A DNA stretch of 18,487 nt from JBDKTK01 sp039680225 (lineage in GTDB: Bacteria > Desulfobacterota > Syntrophia > Syntrophales > UBA4778), in the NCBI GenBank assembly GCA_039680225.1, contig JBDKTK010000401.1, forward strand, positions 1 to 18,487. The letters are read 5' to 3'. The notes beneath the pieces were generated by a model that had not been told where the DNA came from, did not search any database, and saw only the letters and a list, made by a program, of their open reading frames with translations. The position numbers and the translations under genes are program-made. Shown here piece after piece: positions 1 through 7,871 of the stretch (its first letter is position 1; each line of letters starts with the position of its first letter).

Positions 1-476
1 GTTCGACCGAGTTCACGGAATTGCTCTTTGTCGCAACCGGCACGTCATACATTCGCGATGGATTTGTTTTTCATCTGCCCGGGCTGAGCATCGAGGTGGC
101 CAAGCAGTGCAGCGGCATACGGTCGGGACTGGCCCTTTTCATTACATCGATTTTGGACGGGCACATGTTTTTGCGCACCAGGTGGAAGATCGTGTTTCTG
201 GTGCTGTTGACGATACCTCTTACCATGTTCAAGAACGGGATCAGGATTGCCACCTTGAGCATTTTGAGCATTCATGTGGACCCGCGGATTATTCAAAGCT
301 CCCTGCACAGGGACGGCGGGATCCCGTTTTTTATAGTTGCCCTTTGTTTGATGGCGCCGGTCCTGTTCTGGTTGCGAAGGGGCGATATCAAGGCGGGGAA
401 GATTGAAACGCGTGTGGCTGATGGGAAGCGGGAAGGGTTGTTGGAGCCTGTGATGAAGTTTTTCAGGAAGGGATGA
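1..476 (+). CDS. Exosortase, C-terminal part (5' end outside window)
   Basis: Membrane-embedded cysteine protease/transpeptidase of the exosortase family, which processes PEP-CTERM proteins at the cytoplasmic membrane. The reading frame is open from base 3 with no start of its own, so the gene begins upstream; a TTG at 21 is internal. All three family catalytic residues are visible: Cys in AKQCSGIRSG (codon 108-110), Arg in FKNGIRIATLS (codon 243-245) and His in SSLHRDGG (codon 306-308). Hydrophobic segments lie between them and after the His (FFIVALCLMAPVLFW). The tail after the last membrane segment is short and basic. The prsK-prsR pair downstream and the PEP-CTERM gene at 7997 fit this assignment. 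The exact subtype (XrtA or other) cannot be fixed because the N-terminal half is missing. Confidence 0.93.
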   Translation, partial: STEFTELLFVATGTSYIRDGFVFHLPGLSIEVAKQCSGIRSGLALFITSILDGHMFLRTRWKIVFLVLLTIPLTMFKNGIRIATLSILSIHVDPRIIQSSLHRDGGIPFFIVALCLMAPVLFWLRRGDIKAGKIETRVADGKREGLLEPVMKFFRKG

Positions 477-484
477 AAGAGGAG

Positions 485-515
485 ACCTCCCCCTGACCCC
501 CTCCGTGAGGGGGAC
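485..515 (-). repeat. GC-rich palindromic repeat, copy 1 (minus orientation)
   Basis: CCCCCTC (497-503) pairs with GAGGGGG (507-513) around a 3-nt loop. It is preceded by an ACCTCCCCC block. Read on the minus strand it matches the elements at 4449-4480 and 18195-18223 (pattern TCCCCCT, short loop, AGGGGG, spacer, GGGGGAGGT). It lies just after the exosortase stop. Confidence 0.7.
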
Positions 516-528
516 ACTAACTGAAGGT

Positions 529-655
529 GGTCACTTCGACCAGGCTCAGTGAGCGAGTGTGTGGTCACTTCGACAGGCTCAGTGAGCGAATGAGAGGTCA
601 CTTCGACAGGTTCAGTGACCGAAAGGAGCGCTCATTTCGACGGGCTCAATGAGCG
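529..655. repeat. Four tandem-spaced palindromic repeats with TCGACAGGCTC-type loop
   Basis: Four copies of a REP-like hairpin unit spaced about 33 bp apart. Copies at 529 and 563 have a left arm GGTCACT and a right arm AGTGAGC, with one mismatch; the first also has an extra C in the loop. The copy at 596-620 has perfect arms GGTCACT/AGTGACC. The copy at 629-655 has perfect arms CGCTCATT/AATGAGCG. Loops are TCGACAGG(C/T)TC or TCGACGGGCTC. The region is non-coding; the open frames over it arise from the repeat itself. Confidence 0.85.
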
Positions 656-799
656 GATTTATTGATTTCCGATCAAAGTCGGGAATGATGAGTACATCTG
701 GATTCCGCTTTCGCGGAAATGATAATCCTGAAAACTGAATACGAATTTTTATACAGCCTCGCCCGGCCTCTCTTTTCGAGGGAGAGGGACAATAAGGAG
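656..799. repeat. Patch of other inverted repeats between the two repeat clusters
   Basis: No gene is seen. TTCCGC (703-708) and GCGGAA (713-718) form a perfect 6-bp hairpin around TTTC, in a context resembling the dispersed 'ctggattccgc...gcggaaatga' element. CCTCTC (767-772) and GAGAGG (782-787) form a second hairpin. Together with the flanking clusters this makes a mosaic of several palindromic families. Confidence 0.55.
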
Positions 800-925
800 C
801 GCTCATTTCGACAGGTTCAATGAGCGATGGAGTGGTTACTTCGACAGGCTCAGTGACCGAAGGAGTGGTCACTTCGACGGGCTCAGTGACCGAAGGAGCG
901 CTCGTTTCGACGGGCTCAATGAGCG
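800..925. repeat. Second cluster of four TCGACAGGCTC-loop palindromes
   Basis: Copies at 800-826 (CGCTCATT/AATGAGCG), 834-858 (GGTTACT/AGTGACC, one G-T pair), 867-891 (GGTCACT/AGTGACC) and 899-925 (CGCTCGTT/AATGAGCG, one G-T pair). All point the same way as the first cluster. Arm types alternate B, A, A, B, and every departure from the consensus arm keeps pairing. The last copy ends 12 bp before the prsK start, so the prsK promoter must lie within or upstream of the repeats. Confidence 0.85.
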
Positions 926-937
926 ATAGTAGATAAG

Positions 938-3034
938 ATGGACCATTATATAGCTCTGGCATTTATTACTGCGGTGTTCTCGGTTGTGGTGGGGGCGGGG
1001 TCGCTTTACAAGGACCCGCGTTCGCTTCACCACCGGGTGTTTGCCGCGGGCATGCTGGTGCTGGCCCTTGAGGCGCTTACCATCGGCCTGTCCATCAGCC
1101 CTTCATCGGAAAAGTTTGAGTTCTGGATGCGGACGAACCAGGTGGTTGATTCGTTCCTTTTCGGGACGTGGCTCCTCTTCAGCGTCATCTTTGCGCGCTC
1201 GAATTATTCCGAGCTTCTTTCCAGGTGGAAATGGATTATTGCGCTCTCGTATGTCGTGCCGGTGGTTATGGCCGTTGTTTTCAAGGAGAGCTTTTTCACG
1301 GGGCGGCTGATTGCTGCCAAGACGGGTTACCTCGTGCCCCTGGGCTGGTCCGGCTACCTGTGGCACCTTTGCGCGGTCGTTTTCTCGATCATGATCATCA
1401 TGAACCTGGAGAGGACTCTCAGGCACTCCACCGGGCACACCAGATGGCAGATCAAGTTCATGCTGCTGGGGATCGGCGGCATTTTCCTGGTGAAACTCTT
1501 CCTGGACAGCCAGTACGTGCTCTTCCGCAGCATCCAGACGGAGCTCGATATCCTGAACGTGGGCGCCATACTGGTTGCCAATGTCCTGGTCAGCGGCTCT
1601 CTCTTCCGCGGCAACCCCCTGGCCGTCTCGGTTTATCTCTCCCATAAATTTTTATACAACTCCCTGACCGTCCTGATCATCGGGGTCTATTTCATCCTGG
1701 TCGCGTCCCTGTCATGGCTCAGCTACAAGATAGGCTCGCTCGCGAATTTCAACGTCACAATTTTCGTGATCTTCCTGGGCGTGCTCGGCATGGGGGCCTT
1801 CCTGCTCTCCGACCGGATGCGGCTCAAACGGAAACGTTTCATCAGCCATCATTTCAAGCGACCGATTTACGATTATCAGAACATCTGGGAAACGTTCACG
1901 GATCAGACCGCGTCCGTCACGAACACCGCGGACCTGTGCGGCGAGATAGTCAAGCTGATTTCCAAGAGCCTGGAGATCCTGTCGGTCACGATCTGGGTTG
2001 TTGACGAAAAGCAGGAGACGCTTTCCTTCGGGGGGTCCACGGTGTTGACGGCTTCGCAGGCCGCAAAAATGAAATTCGCCGGCGGAAAAGGAGATAAGCT
2101 GATCCGCGCCATGGCCGACGAGGAAATGCCGGTTGACCTGGGGCAGCACGAAGACGACTGGGTCAGCGACCTTGTTGAATCATATGAAGACGAGACCATA
2201 GAGGGCCGGACCCGCTATTGCGTGCCGATGCGCGCTTCCGGGCGGCTCGTGGGCATCATGACGCTGAGCTCGAAAGTATATTACGAATCGCTGTCCTTCG
2301 AGGATTCCGAGCTGCTCAAGACCCTTGCGGACCAGGCCGCGGCCCTGCTGCTCAACCTGGAGCTTTCCGAGCGCGTGAGGCAGGCGCGCGAGATGGAGGC
2401 TTTCCAGAACATGTCGGCGTTCTTCATCCACGATCTCAAGAACCTCGCGAACAAGCTTTCGCTGGTTACCCAGAACCTGCCCAAGTATCTCGATAACCCG
2501 GAGTTCCGCGCCGACGCCCTGCGCACGATTTCCCAGAGCGTCCAGAAGATAAATACCATGAGCGGGCGGCTTTCGCTGGTGAGCCAGAAGCTCGACCTGC
2601 AGCTGCGCGAATCGGACCTGAAGACATTTATAGAACAGTCCGTGGCCGCTCTCAACGGGTTCATGAAGACGCCGGTCCGCATGGAGCTCGCGGCCGTTCC
2701 CGCTGTGCTCATTGACCAGAATGAGATGAAAAAGGTCCTCGATAATCTGCTGATCAACGCCCAGGAGGCTTCCGAAAACAGCGGTATTGTTGTGCGCACC
2801 GGCCAGAGCGATAAATATGTTGAATTTTCCGTGGCCGACAAAGGCTGCGGCATGAAAAGGGAATTTGTTGAACGCCAGTTGTTCCGGCCTTTCCAGACAA
2901 CCAAGCAGAAGGGCATGGGGATAGGCCTGTTTCATTGCAAGACGATCGTGGAGGGCCATGGCGGCAGGATAGAGGTGGAAACTGAAGAGGGGAAGGGATC
3001 TACATTCAGGGTGTTACTGCCTATCAGAGGTTGA
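938..3034 (+). CDS. prsK: PEP-CTERM system histidine kinase PrsK
   Basis: Membrane sensor kinase of the exosortase/PEP-CTERM system; it would phosphorylate PrsR. The N-terminal 295 residues are mostly hydrophobic and form about eight membrane segments, with no large periplasmic domain. A GAF-like domain covers about 320-475. The dimerisation/phosphoacceptor helix carries the H-box FFIHDLKNLANK with His498. The ATPase domain shows the N-box DNLLINAQEA (602-611), G1 box DKGCGM (634-639) and G2 box KGMGIGL (658-664). The length of 698 aa suits the PrsK family, which has this unusual HDLKN H-box. ATG 938 is the first start in frame; its ribosome site is weak. It sits 4 bp upstream of prsR, so the two are almost certainly co-transcribed. 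The input signal is unknown. Confidence 0.93.
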   Translation: MDHYIALAFITAVFSVVVGAGSLYKDPRSLHHRVFAAGMLVLALEALTIGLSISPSSEKFEFWMRTNQVVDSFLFGTWLLFSVIFARSNYSELLSRWKWIIALSYVVPVVMAVVFKESFFTGRLIAAKTGYLVPLGWSGYLWHLCAVVFSIMIIMNLERTLRHSTGHTRWQIKFMLLGIGGIFLVKLFLDSQYVLFRSIQTELDILNVGAILVANVLVSGSLFRGNPLAVSVYLSHKFLYNSLTVLIIGVYFILVASLSWLSYKIGSLANFNVTIFVIFLGVLGMGAFLLSDRMRLKRKRFISHHFKRPIYDYQNIWETFTDQTASVTNTADLCGEIVKLISKSLEILSVTIWVVDEKQETLSFGGSTVLTASQAAKMKFAGGKGDKLIRAMADEEMPVDLGQHEDDWVSDLVESYEDETIEGRTRYCVPMRASGRLVGIMTLSSKVYYESLSFEDSELLKTLADQAAALLLNLELSERVRQAREMEAFQNMSAFFIHDLKNLANKLSLVTQNLPKYLDNPEFRADALRTISQSVQKINTMSGRLSLVSQKLDLQLRESDLKTFIEQSVAALNGFMKTPVRMELAAVPAVLIDQNEMKKVLDNLLINAQEASENSGIVVRTGQSDKYVEFSVADKGCGMKREFVERQLFRPFQTTKQKGMGIGLFHCKTIVEGHGGRIEVETEEGKGSTFRVLLPIRG

Positions 3035-3038
3035 CGAC

Positions 3039-4439
3039 ATGAAAAGTGAAATGATCAAAGAAGAAATGAAAAAAACGGAAGTGGAGCTCGTCAAGCCGAA
3101 GCTGCTCGTCGTTGATGACGATGAAGACCTCCGCACCCAGATGAAGTGGGCATTCATGCAGGACTATGATGTGCTGCTTGCCGAGGACAGGAAAACGGCA
3201 TTGGAGCACTACCGGAAGGAGAGGCCTGCCGTTGTCACCCTTGACCTGGGCCTGCCGCCGGAGCCGGCGGGAGTCGAAGAGGGCTTCAACACGCTCTCGG
3301 ACATACTGGGCGAAAACCACATGGCAAAGATAATTATCATAACCGGACGGGCGGAAAAAGAGCACGCCATCCGCGCCGTCGAGCAGGGGGCTTACGACAT
3401 CTTCTTCAAGCCCATCGTGGTGGATGAGCTCGGGATAGTCATAAAGCGGGCCTTCCATGTGGCCGACCTCGAACGGGAGAGGCTCGTCAGGCAGCCCGAC
3501 GAAGGCACATTCGAGGGAATGATCGGGAGCTGCCCCAGGATGCAGGAAATATACTCCATTATCAGGAAGGTGGCCAAATCCGACGCGTCGGTCCTGATAA
3601 CGGGCGAGAGCGGCACCGGTAAAGAGCTCGTGGCCAAGGCCATTCACAACCTGAGCTATCGGATGAAAGGCCAGTGCATTGTGATCAACTGCGGGGCCAT
3701 TCCGGAGAGCCTCCTGGAGGCGGAGCTGTTCGGCCACGAAAAGGGCGCTTACACGGGGGCCCACGTGCAAAGGAAGGGCAGGATCGAGTACGCCCATAAA
3801 GGCACCCTGCTGCTTGATGAAATCGGCGACATGCCTCTTCCCCTCCAGGTGAAGCTGTTGCGCTTTCTCCAGGACCAGACCCTGGAGCGCATCGGCGGGC
3901 GGGAGCAGATCGTGGTGGATGCCCGCGTGCTTGCGTCCACGAACCGCGACCTGAAGAGCGCCGTGCAGGCGGGGTCTTTCCGCGAAGACCTGTTCTTCCG
4001 GCTCGGGATAATCCATATCGAACTGCCGGCACTGCGCGAGCGCGGGGGCGACATCACCCTGCTTGCGAAATCCTTCCTCAGGCGTTTCGCCAAGGAAGGC
4101 AAAAAACGCATAACGGGTTTCACCAGCCAGGCTGTGCTCGCCATGGAGCATTACGAGTGGCCCGGCAATGTGCGGGAACTTGAGCATCGGATCAAGCGGG
4201 CCGTCATCATGGCCGAGGGGTCGAAGGTCAAGCCGGAGGATATGGAGTTGAGCTTCTCGAATCCGGCGATCGTCGATATTACTCTGAAAGAGGCGCGGGA
4301 GAACCTCGAGAGGGAGATGGTCCAGAAGGCGCTCGACCGGCACCAGGGCAATCTCACCAAAGCCGCCGCCGAGTTGGGCGTCAGCCGCCCCTCCCTGTAC
4401 GACCTCATGGAGAAGACGGGGATAACGAAAGCGAAATGA
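3039..4439 (+). CDS. prsR: PEP-CTERM-box sigma-54 response regulator PrsR
   Basis: NtrC-type activator. The receiver domain (about 20-140) has acidic residues DDDED at 26-30, phosphoacceptor Asp69 in VVTLDLGLPP and Lys in FFKPI. The AAA+ domain has Walker A GESGTGKE (189-196), the sigma-54-contacting loop GAYTGA (236-241; Tyr for the more usual Phe), Walker B LLLDEIGD and the arginine-rich ALRER segment. A Fis-type helix-turn-helix closes the protein (GNLTKAAAELGVSRPSLYD). Its 466 aa fit the family. It is the presumed partner of PrsK, with a 4-bp gap. PrsR-type regulators act with RpoN at PEP-CTERM gene promoters; candidate sites for it are seen here at 7726 and 7855. Confidence 0.93.
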   Translation: MKSEMIKEEMKKTEVELVKPKLLVVDDDEDLRTQMKWAFMQDYDVLLAEDRKTALEHYRKERPAVVTLDLGLPPEPAGVEEGFNTLSDILGENHMAKIIIITGRAEKEHAIRAVEQGAYDIFFKPIVVDELGIVIKRAFHVADLERERLVRQPDEGTFEGMIGSCPRMQEIYSIIRKVAKSDASVLITGESGTGKELVAKAIHNLSYRMKGQCIVINCGAIPESLLEAELFGHEKGAYTGAHVQRKGRIEYAHKGTLLLDEIGDMPLPLQVKLLRFLQDQTLERIGGREQIVVDARVLASTNRDLKSAVQAGSFREDLFFRLGIIHIELPALRERGGDITLLAKSFLRRFAKEGKKRITGFTSQAVLAMEHYEWPGNVRELEHRIKRAVIMAEGSKVKPEDMELSFSNPAIVDITLKEARENLEREMVQKALDRHQGNLTKAAAELGVSRPSLYDLMEKTGITKAK

Positions 4440-4448
4440 TTCTTCTCT

Positions 4449-4480
4449 ATCCCCCTTTGGCGGGGGCCGGGGGAGGTTTA
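4449..4480 (+). repeat. GC-rich palindromic repeat, copy 2
   Basis: CCCCC (4451-4455) pairs with GGGGG (4462-4466) across TTTGGC, followed by CCGGGGGAGGTTT. It matches the elements at 485-515 (inverted) and 18195-18223. It lies 10 bp after the prsR stop and may contribute to transcription termination, but there is no T-run typical of an intrinsic terminator. Confidence 0.65.
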
Positions 4481-4598
4481 AATACTGCCGCACGAGCTTG
4501 GTTTCGTGGCGGGCTTGGTTAAGGTGAATTATAAAATAATGTGATATAAGCGATTTAAAAAATTGAGATAAATCGGCTAAGGGGAAAGGTAAAGGAAA

Positions 4599-5912
4599 AT
4601 GAAGGACGAGAATAAGACGAAAAATCAGCTTATAGGCGAAATGGGCTTTTTACGCAGACAGGTGGCCGATCTTGAAGAATTGAAAATAAGGCAGACGGAA
4701 GAAATCAGGATGCTGAATGAAAGGATGGGTTATTACTTCCCCCGGCTGGAGCAATTGAACGATGCGCTCTTTGTCATATTCGACAGGAAGTTCGAATTCG
4801 TCAATCCCGCATTTGAGGAGATATTCGGATATGAGGCGGGGGAGATAATCGGGACGGATTTCGAGACTATGAAACTCATAGACCCTGATTGGCGGCAGTT
4901 TGTGCAGAACAAGTTTCGCGAGGGGCTGAGGGGCAATTTCAGCGTGCACCAGTTTGAGTTTATCGGATTGAAGAAAGACGGCCGGAAAGTCGGGTGCGAG
5001 GCCTCGGTCATTTTTATCCCGTATAAATGGGGAATGGCGATCCATGGAGTCCTTCACGATGTGACCATGCGCAAGCGCGTCAACGACGAACTGCAGCGGA
5101 ACATTGATAAGCTTCAGTCAGCCCTCGATGCGATCCCGACCAGCGTCTTTTATATGGACCCTCAGAACCGGTTCATTAAAGTCAATCAGGCCCTTGCCAA
5201 GCTGTTTAAATTGCCGGCCTCGTCCATTGTGGGCAGGACCCTTCCCGAAATATTCCCCAACCTCCCGCAGGACCAGCTGTCTCATTTCATCCAGGACAAC
5301 ATGGAGGTAATGCACTCCGGCAGCCCCAAGCGGGGCCAGATCGAGGCATTCCCGACGAGCAAGGGCAGGAGGTGGGTCCAGACCGACCGCATGCCTTTCC
5401 GCGACGATAAGGGCAAAATCAGCGGCATGGTCTGTCTCGCAATTGATATAACCAATATCCGTGAGACCGAAGAGAAGCTCTGGTACCTCAGTTTTCACGA
5501 TGTGCTTACCGGCTTGTACAACAAGGCTTACTTTGAAGAGGAACTGCTCAAGCTGGACGGAAGCCGGCAGCTGCCGATCAGCATTGTCATGGTCAAGGTG
5601 AATAATTATGAAACCGTCAACCGGACAAGGGGGCATGAAATCGCGCACGAGCTGTTGAAGCGGACCGCAAATATTTTGAAGGTATTCCGTACGGAAGACG
5701 TCGTTGCCCGGGTGGCCGACGACAAGTTTGCGGGCCTCCTTCCCCAGGCCCCCGCAGAAATTGCGGAGGTAGTCGTCCAGCGCATCAAGAAGGCCCTCGA
5801 GCAGAACAATAAGCAGCATGAGATACCGCTGGAGATGAAATTTGACGTCTTGACGAAGGAAAAAGGCAGTTCAATTGCCGGCATACTGAAGGATGCGGAG
5901 ACGCTGTTTTAA
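4599..5912 (+). CDS. PAS-PAS sensor protein with degenerate GGDEF domain
   Basis: Cytoplasmic signalling protein of 437 aa. An N-terminal coiled coil (about 5-45, heptad-like LRRQVADLEEL) leads into two PAS domains (about 46-160 and 170-290; each ends in a typical DVT/DIT motif) and a GGDEF-fold domain from 291 (SFHDVLTGLYNKAYFEEEL). The signature is broken: ADDKF (373-377) stands where GGDEF is expected, in the context RVADDKFAGLLP. The metal-binding Asp region reads MVKVNNYETVN instead of the usual D.D.FK..ND pattern. Cyclic-di-GMP synthesis is therefore not expected; a role as an effector or dimerisation module is inferred. The ribosome site AAGGAAA precedes ATG 4599. Whether it binds c-di-GMP or works with PrsK/PrsR cannot be told. 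Confidence 0.85.
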   Translation: MKDENKTKNQLIGEMGFLRRQVADLEELKIRQTEEIRMLNERMGYYFPRLEQLNDALFVIFDRKFEFVNPAFEEIFGYEAGEIIGTDFETMKLIDPDWRQFVQNKFREGLRGNFSVHQFEFIGLKKDGRKVGCEASVIFIPYKWGMAIHGVLHDVTMRKRVNDELQRNIDKLQSALDAIPTSVFYMDPQNRFIKVNQALAKLFKLPASSIVGRTLPEIFPNLPQDQLSHFIQDNMEVMHSGSPKRGQIEAFPTSKGRRWVQTDRMPFRDDKGKISGMVCLAIDITNIRETEEKLWYLSFHDVLTGLYNKAYFEEELLKLDGSRQLPISIVMVKVNNYETVNRTRGHEIAHELLKRTANILKVFRTEDVVARVADDKFAGLLPQAPAEIAEVVVQRIKKALEQNNKQHEIPLEMKFDVLTKEKGSSIAGILKDAETLF

Positions 5913-6031
5913 GATTCTTGTCGTCTTGGATATTTCACGTCGAGAACGAAGGATCTGATTGTATTTGCAGGCAAGTTGTTGATGGTGGTATTTAAAAATA
6001 ATTCTCAAGCAGTACTCTGGAGCATATGGAA

Positions 6032-6916
6032 ATGATCACAAAGGGAATAATCCTGGCCGGCGGCTCGGGAACACGCCTGTACCCGTTAACGCAGGCAATC
6101 AGTAAACAACTCATGCCTATATATGATAAGCCCATGATTTACTACCCTCTGAGCACCCTTATGCTCGCCGGGATAAACGAAATCCTTGTGATCACTACTC
6201 CTCAGGACCAGCCGCTTTTTAAATCTCAGTTGCTGGACGGTTCCCAATGGGGAATCCAGATCAAGTACGCGGTGCAACCCAGCCCGGATGGGCTTGCCCA
6301 GGCTTTCATTATTGGAAAAGAATTCATATCCGGAGATTCATGCGCGCTTATCCTGGGCGACAATATTTTTTACGGACATGGACTGGTGCAAAGAATGACG
6401 ACAGCCGCGGGGCAAACTTCGGGGGCAACCGTATTTGCGTACTGGGTCAAAGACCCGGAAAAATACGGAGTTGTCGAGTTCGACAAGGAACGCCGGGCCA
6501 TCAGCCTGGAGGAAAAACCTCAAAATCCGAAATCCAATTACGCCGTAACAGGCCTTTATTTTTATGATGAGCAGGTGGTTGACTTTGCTTCCAACCTGAA
6601 GCCGTCGGCAAGGGGCGAATTGGAAATAACCGATCTGAACAAATTATATCTCGAACGCAATCTTTTGAGGGTGGAAACACTTGGAAGAGGCTTTGCCTGG
6701 CTCGATACCGGCTCACATGAATCGCTGTTGCAGGCATCAAATTACGTGGAAACCATAGAGCAGAGGCAGGGACTAAAGATCTCCTGCCCTGAAGAAATCG
6801 CATTTCGCATGGGATACATCAATGTTGACCAACTCTTGCGGTGCGCGGAACCATTGAAGAAAAACGGCTACGGGCAGTACCTGATTCGCCTTGCCGAAGG
6901 CAAGGCGGCTTTTTGA
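6032..6916 (+). CDS. rmlA: Glucose-1-phosphate thymidylyltransferase
   Basis: Makes dTDP-glucose from glucose-1-phosphate and dTTP, the first step towards dTDP-rhamnose and other dTDP-sugars for exopolysaccharide or LPS. The nucleotide-binding signature GIILAGGSGTRLYPLT is at the N-terminus. ALILGDNIFYG and EKPQNPKSNYAVTGLYFYD are family motifs, and the length (about 294 aa) is normal. Two starts are possible: ATG 6032 lies 9 nt after GGAG (6019-6022) and gives the usual short N-terminus; ATG 6026 is only 3 nt from the same site. I chose 6032. The rest of the rml pathway (rmlB, C, D) is not in the window. A terminator follows at 6946. Confidence 0.95.
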   Translation: MITKGIILAGGSGTRLYPLTQAISKQLMPIYDKPMIYYPLSTLMLAGINEILVITTPQDQPLFKSQLLDGSQWGIQIKYAVQPSPDGLAQAFIIGKEFISGDSCALILGDNIFYGHGLVQRMTTAAGQTSGATVFAYWVKDPEKYGVVEFDKERRAISLEEKPQNPKSNYAVTGLYFYDEQVVDFASNLKPSARGELEITDLNKLYLERNLLRVETLGRGFAWLDTGSHESLLQASNYVETIEQRQGLKISCPEEIAFRMGYINVDQLLRCAEPLKKNGYGQYLIRLAEGKAAF

Positions 6917-6945
6917 TCCGGCAATGCTTTTTAACCCAGCATTCA

Positions 6946-6981
6946 AAGGGCAGGACCTGAAAAGTTCTGCCTTTTTATTTT
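6946..6981 (+). terminator. Rho-independent terminator after rmlA
   Basis: GGCAGGAC (6949-6956) pairs with GTTCTGCC (6964-6971), with one G-U pair and a 7-nt loop. The stem is extended by AA/TT at its base and followed by TTTTTATTTT. Confidence 0.85.
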
Positions 6982-7021
6982 AATCTGCTTTGAAGGGTCC
7001 AAAGAGAATTTACTGTAGAAT

Positions 7022-7699
7022 ATGAAAAAGTTTTCTCGCGTGAAACAAAAGGCAAAATGGGCTCTGGCGGTCATTTGTCTCTCTGTGCTTATCTTATCTA
7101 TCCTGGCATTTGCTTATAGAGAAAAAATACTGCAAAAGGCCGGCGAGTTCATGGCGCCGCGCGGGGAATATACGGCTGACGTCGCGATCCTCGGCGGGAC
7201 TTCATTCCTTGACAGGTCAATCGCCAAAGCCGGGTTCGAGCTGCTGAAAGCGGGAAAGGTGAAGCGTCTCGTGGTTGTTCTGCACAATATCAATCCGCTG
7301 CACCGGCCATACGGCTACAATGACAATTATCCGGAGATGGTCGCTAAAGAGATCCGGAAGAGCGGCCTTAAACAGGGCGATTTCGAGATCGTCGTGACCC
7401 ATATTCATCATCCGCTCACTTTGATTGAAGCGCAGGGCGCCATGAAGGCCATAGCCCGGATGAATGTGAAAAGCGCGATCCTGCTTACGCCGGGCTTCCA
7501 CACCAGGAGGAGCTATCTCGTTTATCAGTACACTGCAAATCCTTATGGGATAAAGATCTATCCCCGGGCGTGCTTTAACGGCTACGATGCAGAAAACTGG
7601 TCAAAAGATGATGCCGGCAGGCGGGACTTTGCCGCGGAATCAGCAAAATTAATTTATTACGTCCTGTGGGGACATATACCCTTCAAGTTCGACTATTAG
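7022..7699 (+). CDS. Membrane-anchored YdcF/SanA-like (DUF218) protein
   Basis: 225-aa protein with one N-terminal membrane segment (about 14-32, WALAVICLSVLILSILAFAY) after a basic start, then a domain outside the cytoplasm. The domain has DUF218-like features: an ADVAILGG strand followed by an R.A.A.ELLKAGK segment, a GFHTRRS motif (DUF218 proteins typically have a S/T-x-H-x-R-R motif here) and a C-terminal segment with E-SAKLIYY. Related proteins are often found in exosortase and exopolysaccharide loci. The enzymatic role is not established, so no symbol is given. The start at ATG 7022 is supported by the signal-anchor; its ribosome site is poor. It lies just after the rmlA terminator, so it has its own promoter or depends on readthrough. 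Confidence 0.7.
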   Translation: MKKFSRVKQKAKWALAVICLSVLILSILAFAYREKILQKAGEFMAPRGEYTADVAILGGTSFLDRSIAKAGFELLKAGKVKRLVVVLHNINPLHRPYGYNDNYPEMVAKEIRKSGLKQGDFEIVVTHIHHPLTLIEAQGAMKAIARMNVKSAILLTPGFHTRRSYLVYQYTANPYGIKIYPRACFNGYDAENWSKDDAGRRDFAAESAKLIYYVLWGHIPFKFDY

Positions 7700-7725
7700 C
7701 CCTGGTAAATTGATCCAGTGTCGAG

Positions 7726-7742
7726 TGTCGGAATTTCTTACA
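7726..7742 (+). promoter_or_regulatory. Candidate PrsR binding site (PEP-CTERM box), distal
   Basis: TGTCGGAATTTCTTACA. The outer bases form a dyad (TGT...ACA), and 14 of 17 bases, including both ends, recur at 7855-7871. It lies about 200 bp upstream of the -24/-12 promoter, a distance compatible with a sigma-54 enhancer. TGATCCAGT stands just upstream of both copies (7711 and 7831). Confidence 0.6.
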
Positions 7743-7854
7743 ATTTAGAAAATAAACGCAACTTGAAAAAAGGCATGCAAATCAAGAGTCTCTGCAATTC
7801 TTTTCTAACAAGGATTCAAATGGGACCGTCTGATCCAGTTTAATGAGGTGATTT

Positions 7855-7871
7855 TGTCGGATTTGCTTACA
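7855..7871 (+). promoter_or_regulatory. Candidate PrsR binding site (PEP-CTERM box), proximal
   Basis: TGTCGGATTTGCTTACA, the second copy of the element at 7726. It is centred about 75 bp upstream of the -24 element at 7936, a usual place for an NtrC-type activator. Assignment to PrsR is inferred from the co-occurring prsR gene and the PEP-CTERM gene downstream. Confidence 0.65.

Noticed and set aside
529..925. CRISPR array
   Set aside because: Units are palindromic hairpins with short irregular gaps of 8-14 bp rather than uniform repeats with unique spacers of 30 bp or so; no cas genes are in the window.
612..962. Minus-strand frame of 116 codons rich in 'TEPVE' repeats, and a similar one at 293-601
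   Set aside because: The coding potential comes from the palindromic repeats read through; there is no ribosome site or family, and such repeat-derived frames are a known artefact.
2180..2959. 259-codon minus-strand frame opposite prsK
   Set aside because: Antisense shadow of the kinase domains, without a ribosome site or recognisable motifs.
3024..4493. 489-codon minus-strand frame opposite prsR
   Set aside because: Fully antisense to a clear AAA+ response regulator. Long antisense frames arise from the codon use of the real gene; the translation matches no family.
6017..6034. Certain choice of ATG 6026 as rmlA start
   Set aside because: GGAG would be only 3 nt away; ATG 6032 with 9-nt spacing is preferred, though both give a sensible N-terminus.
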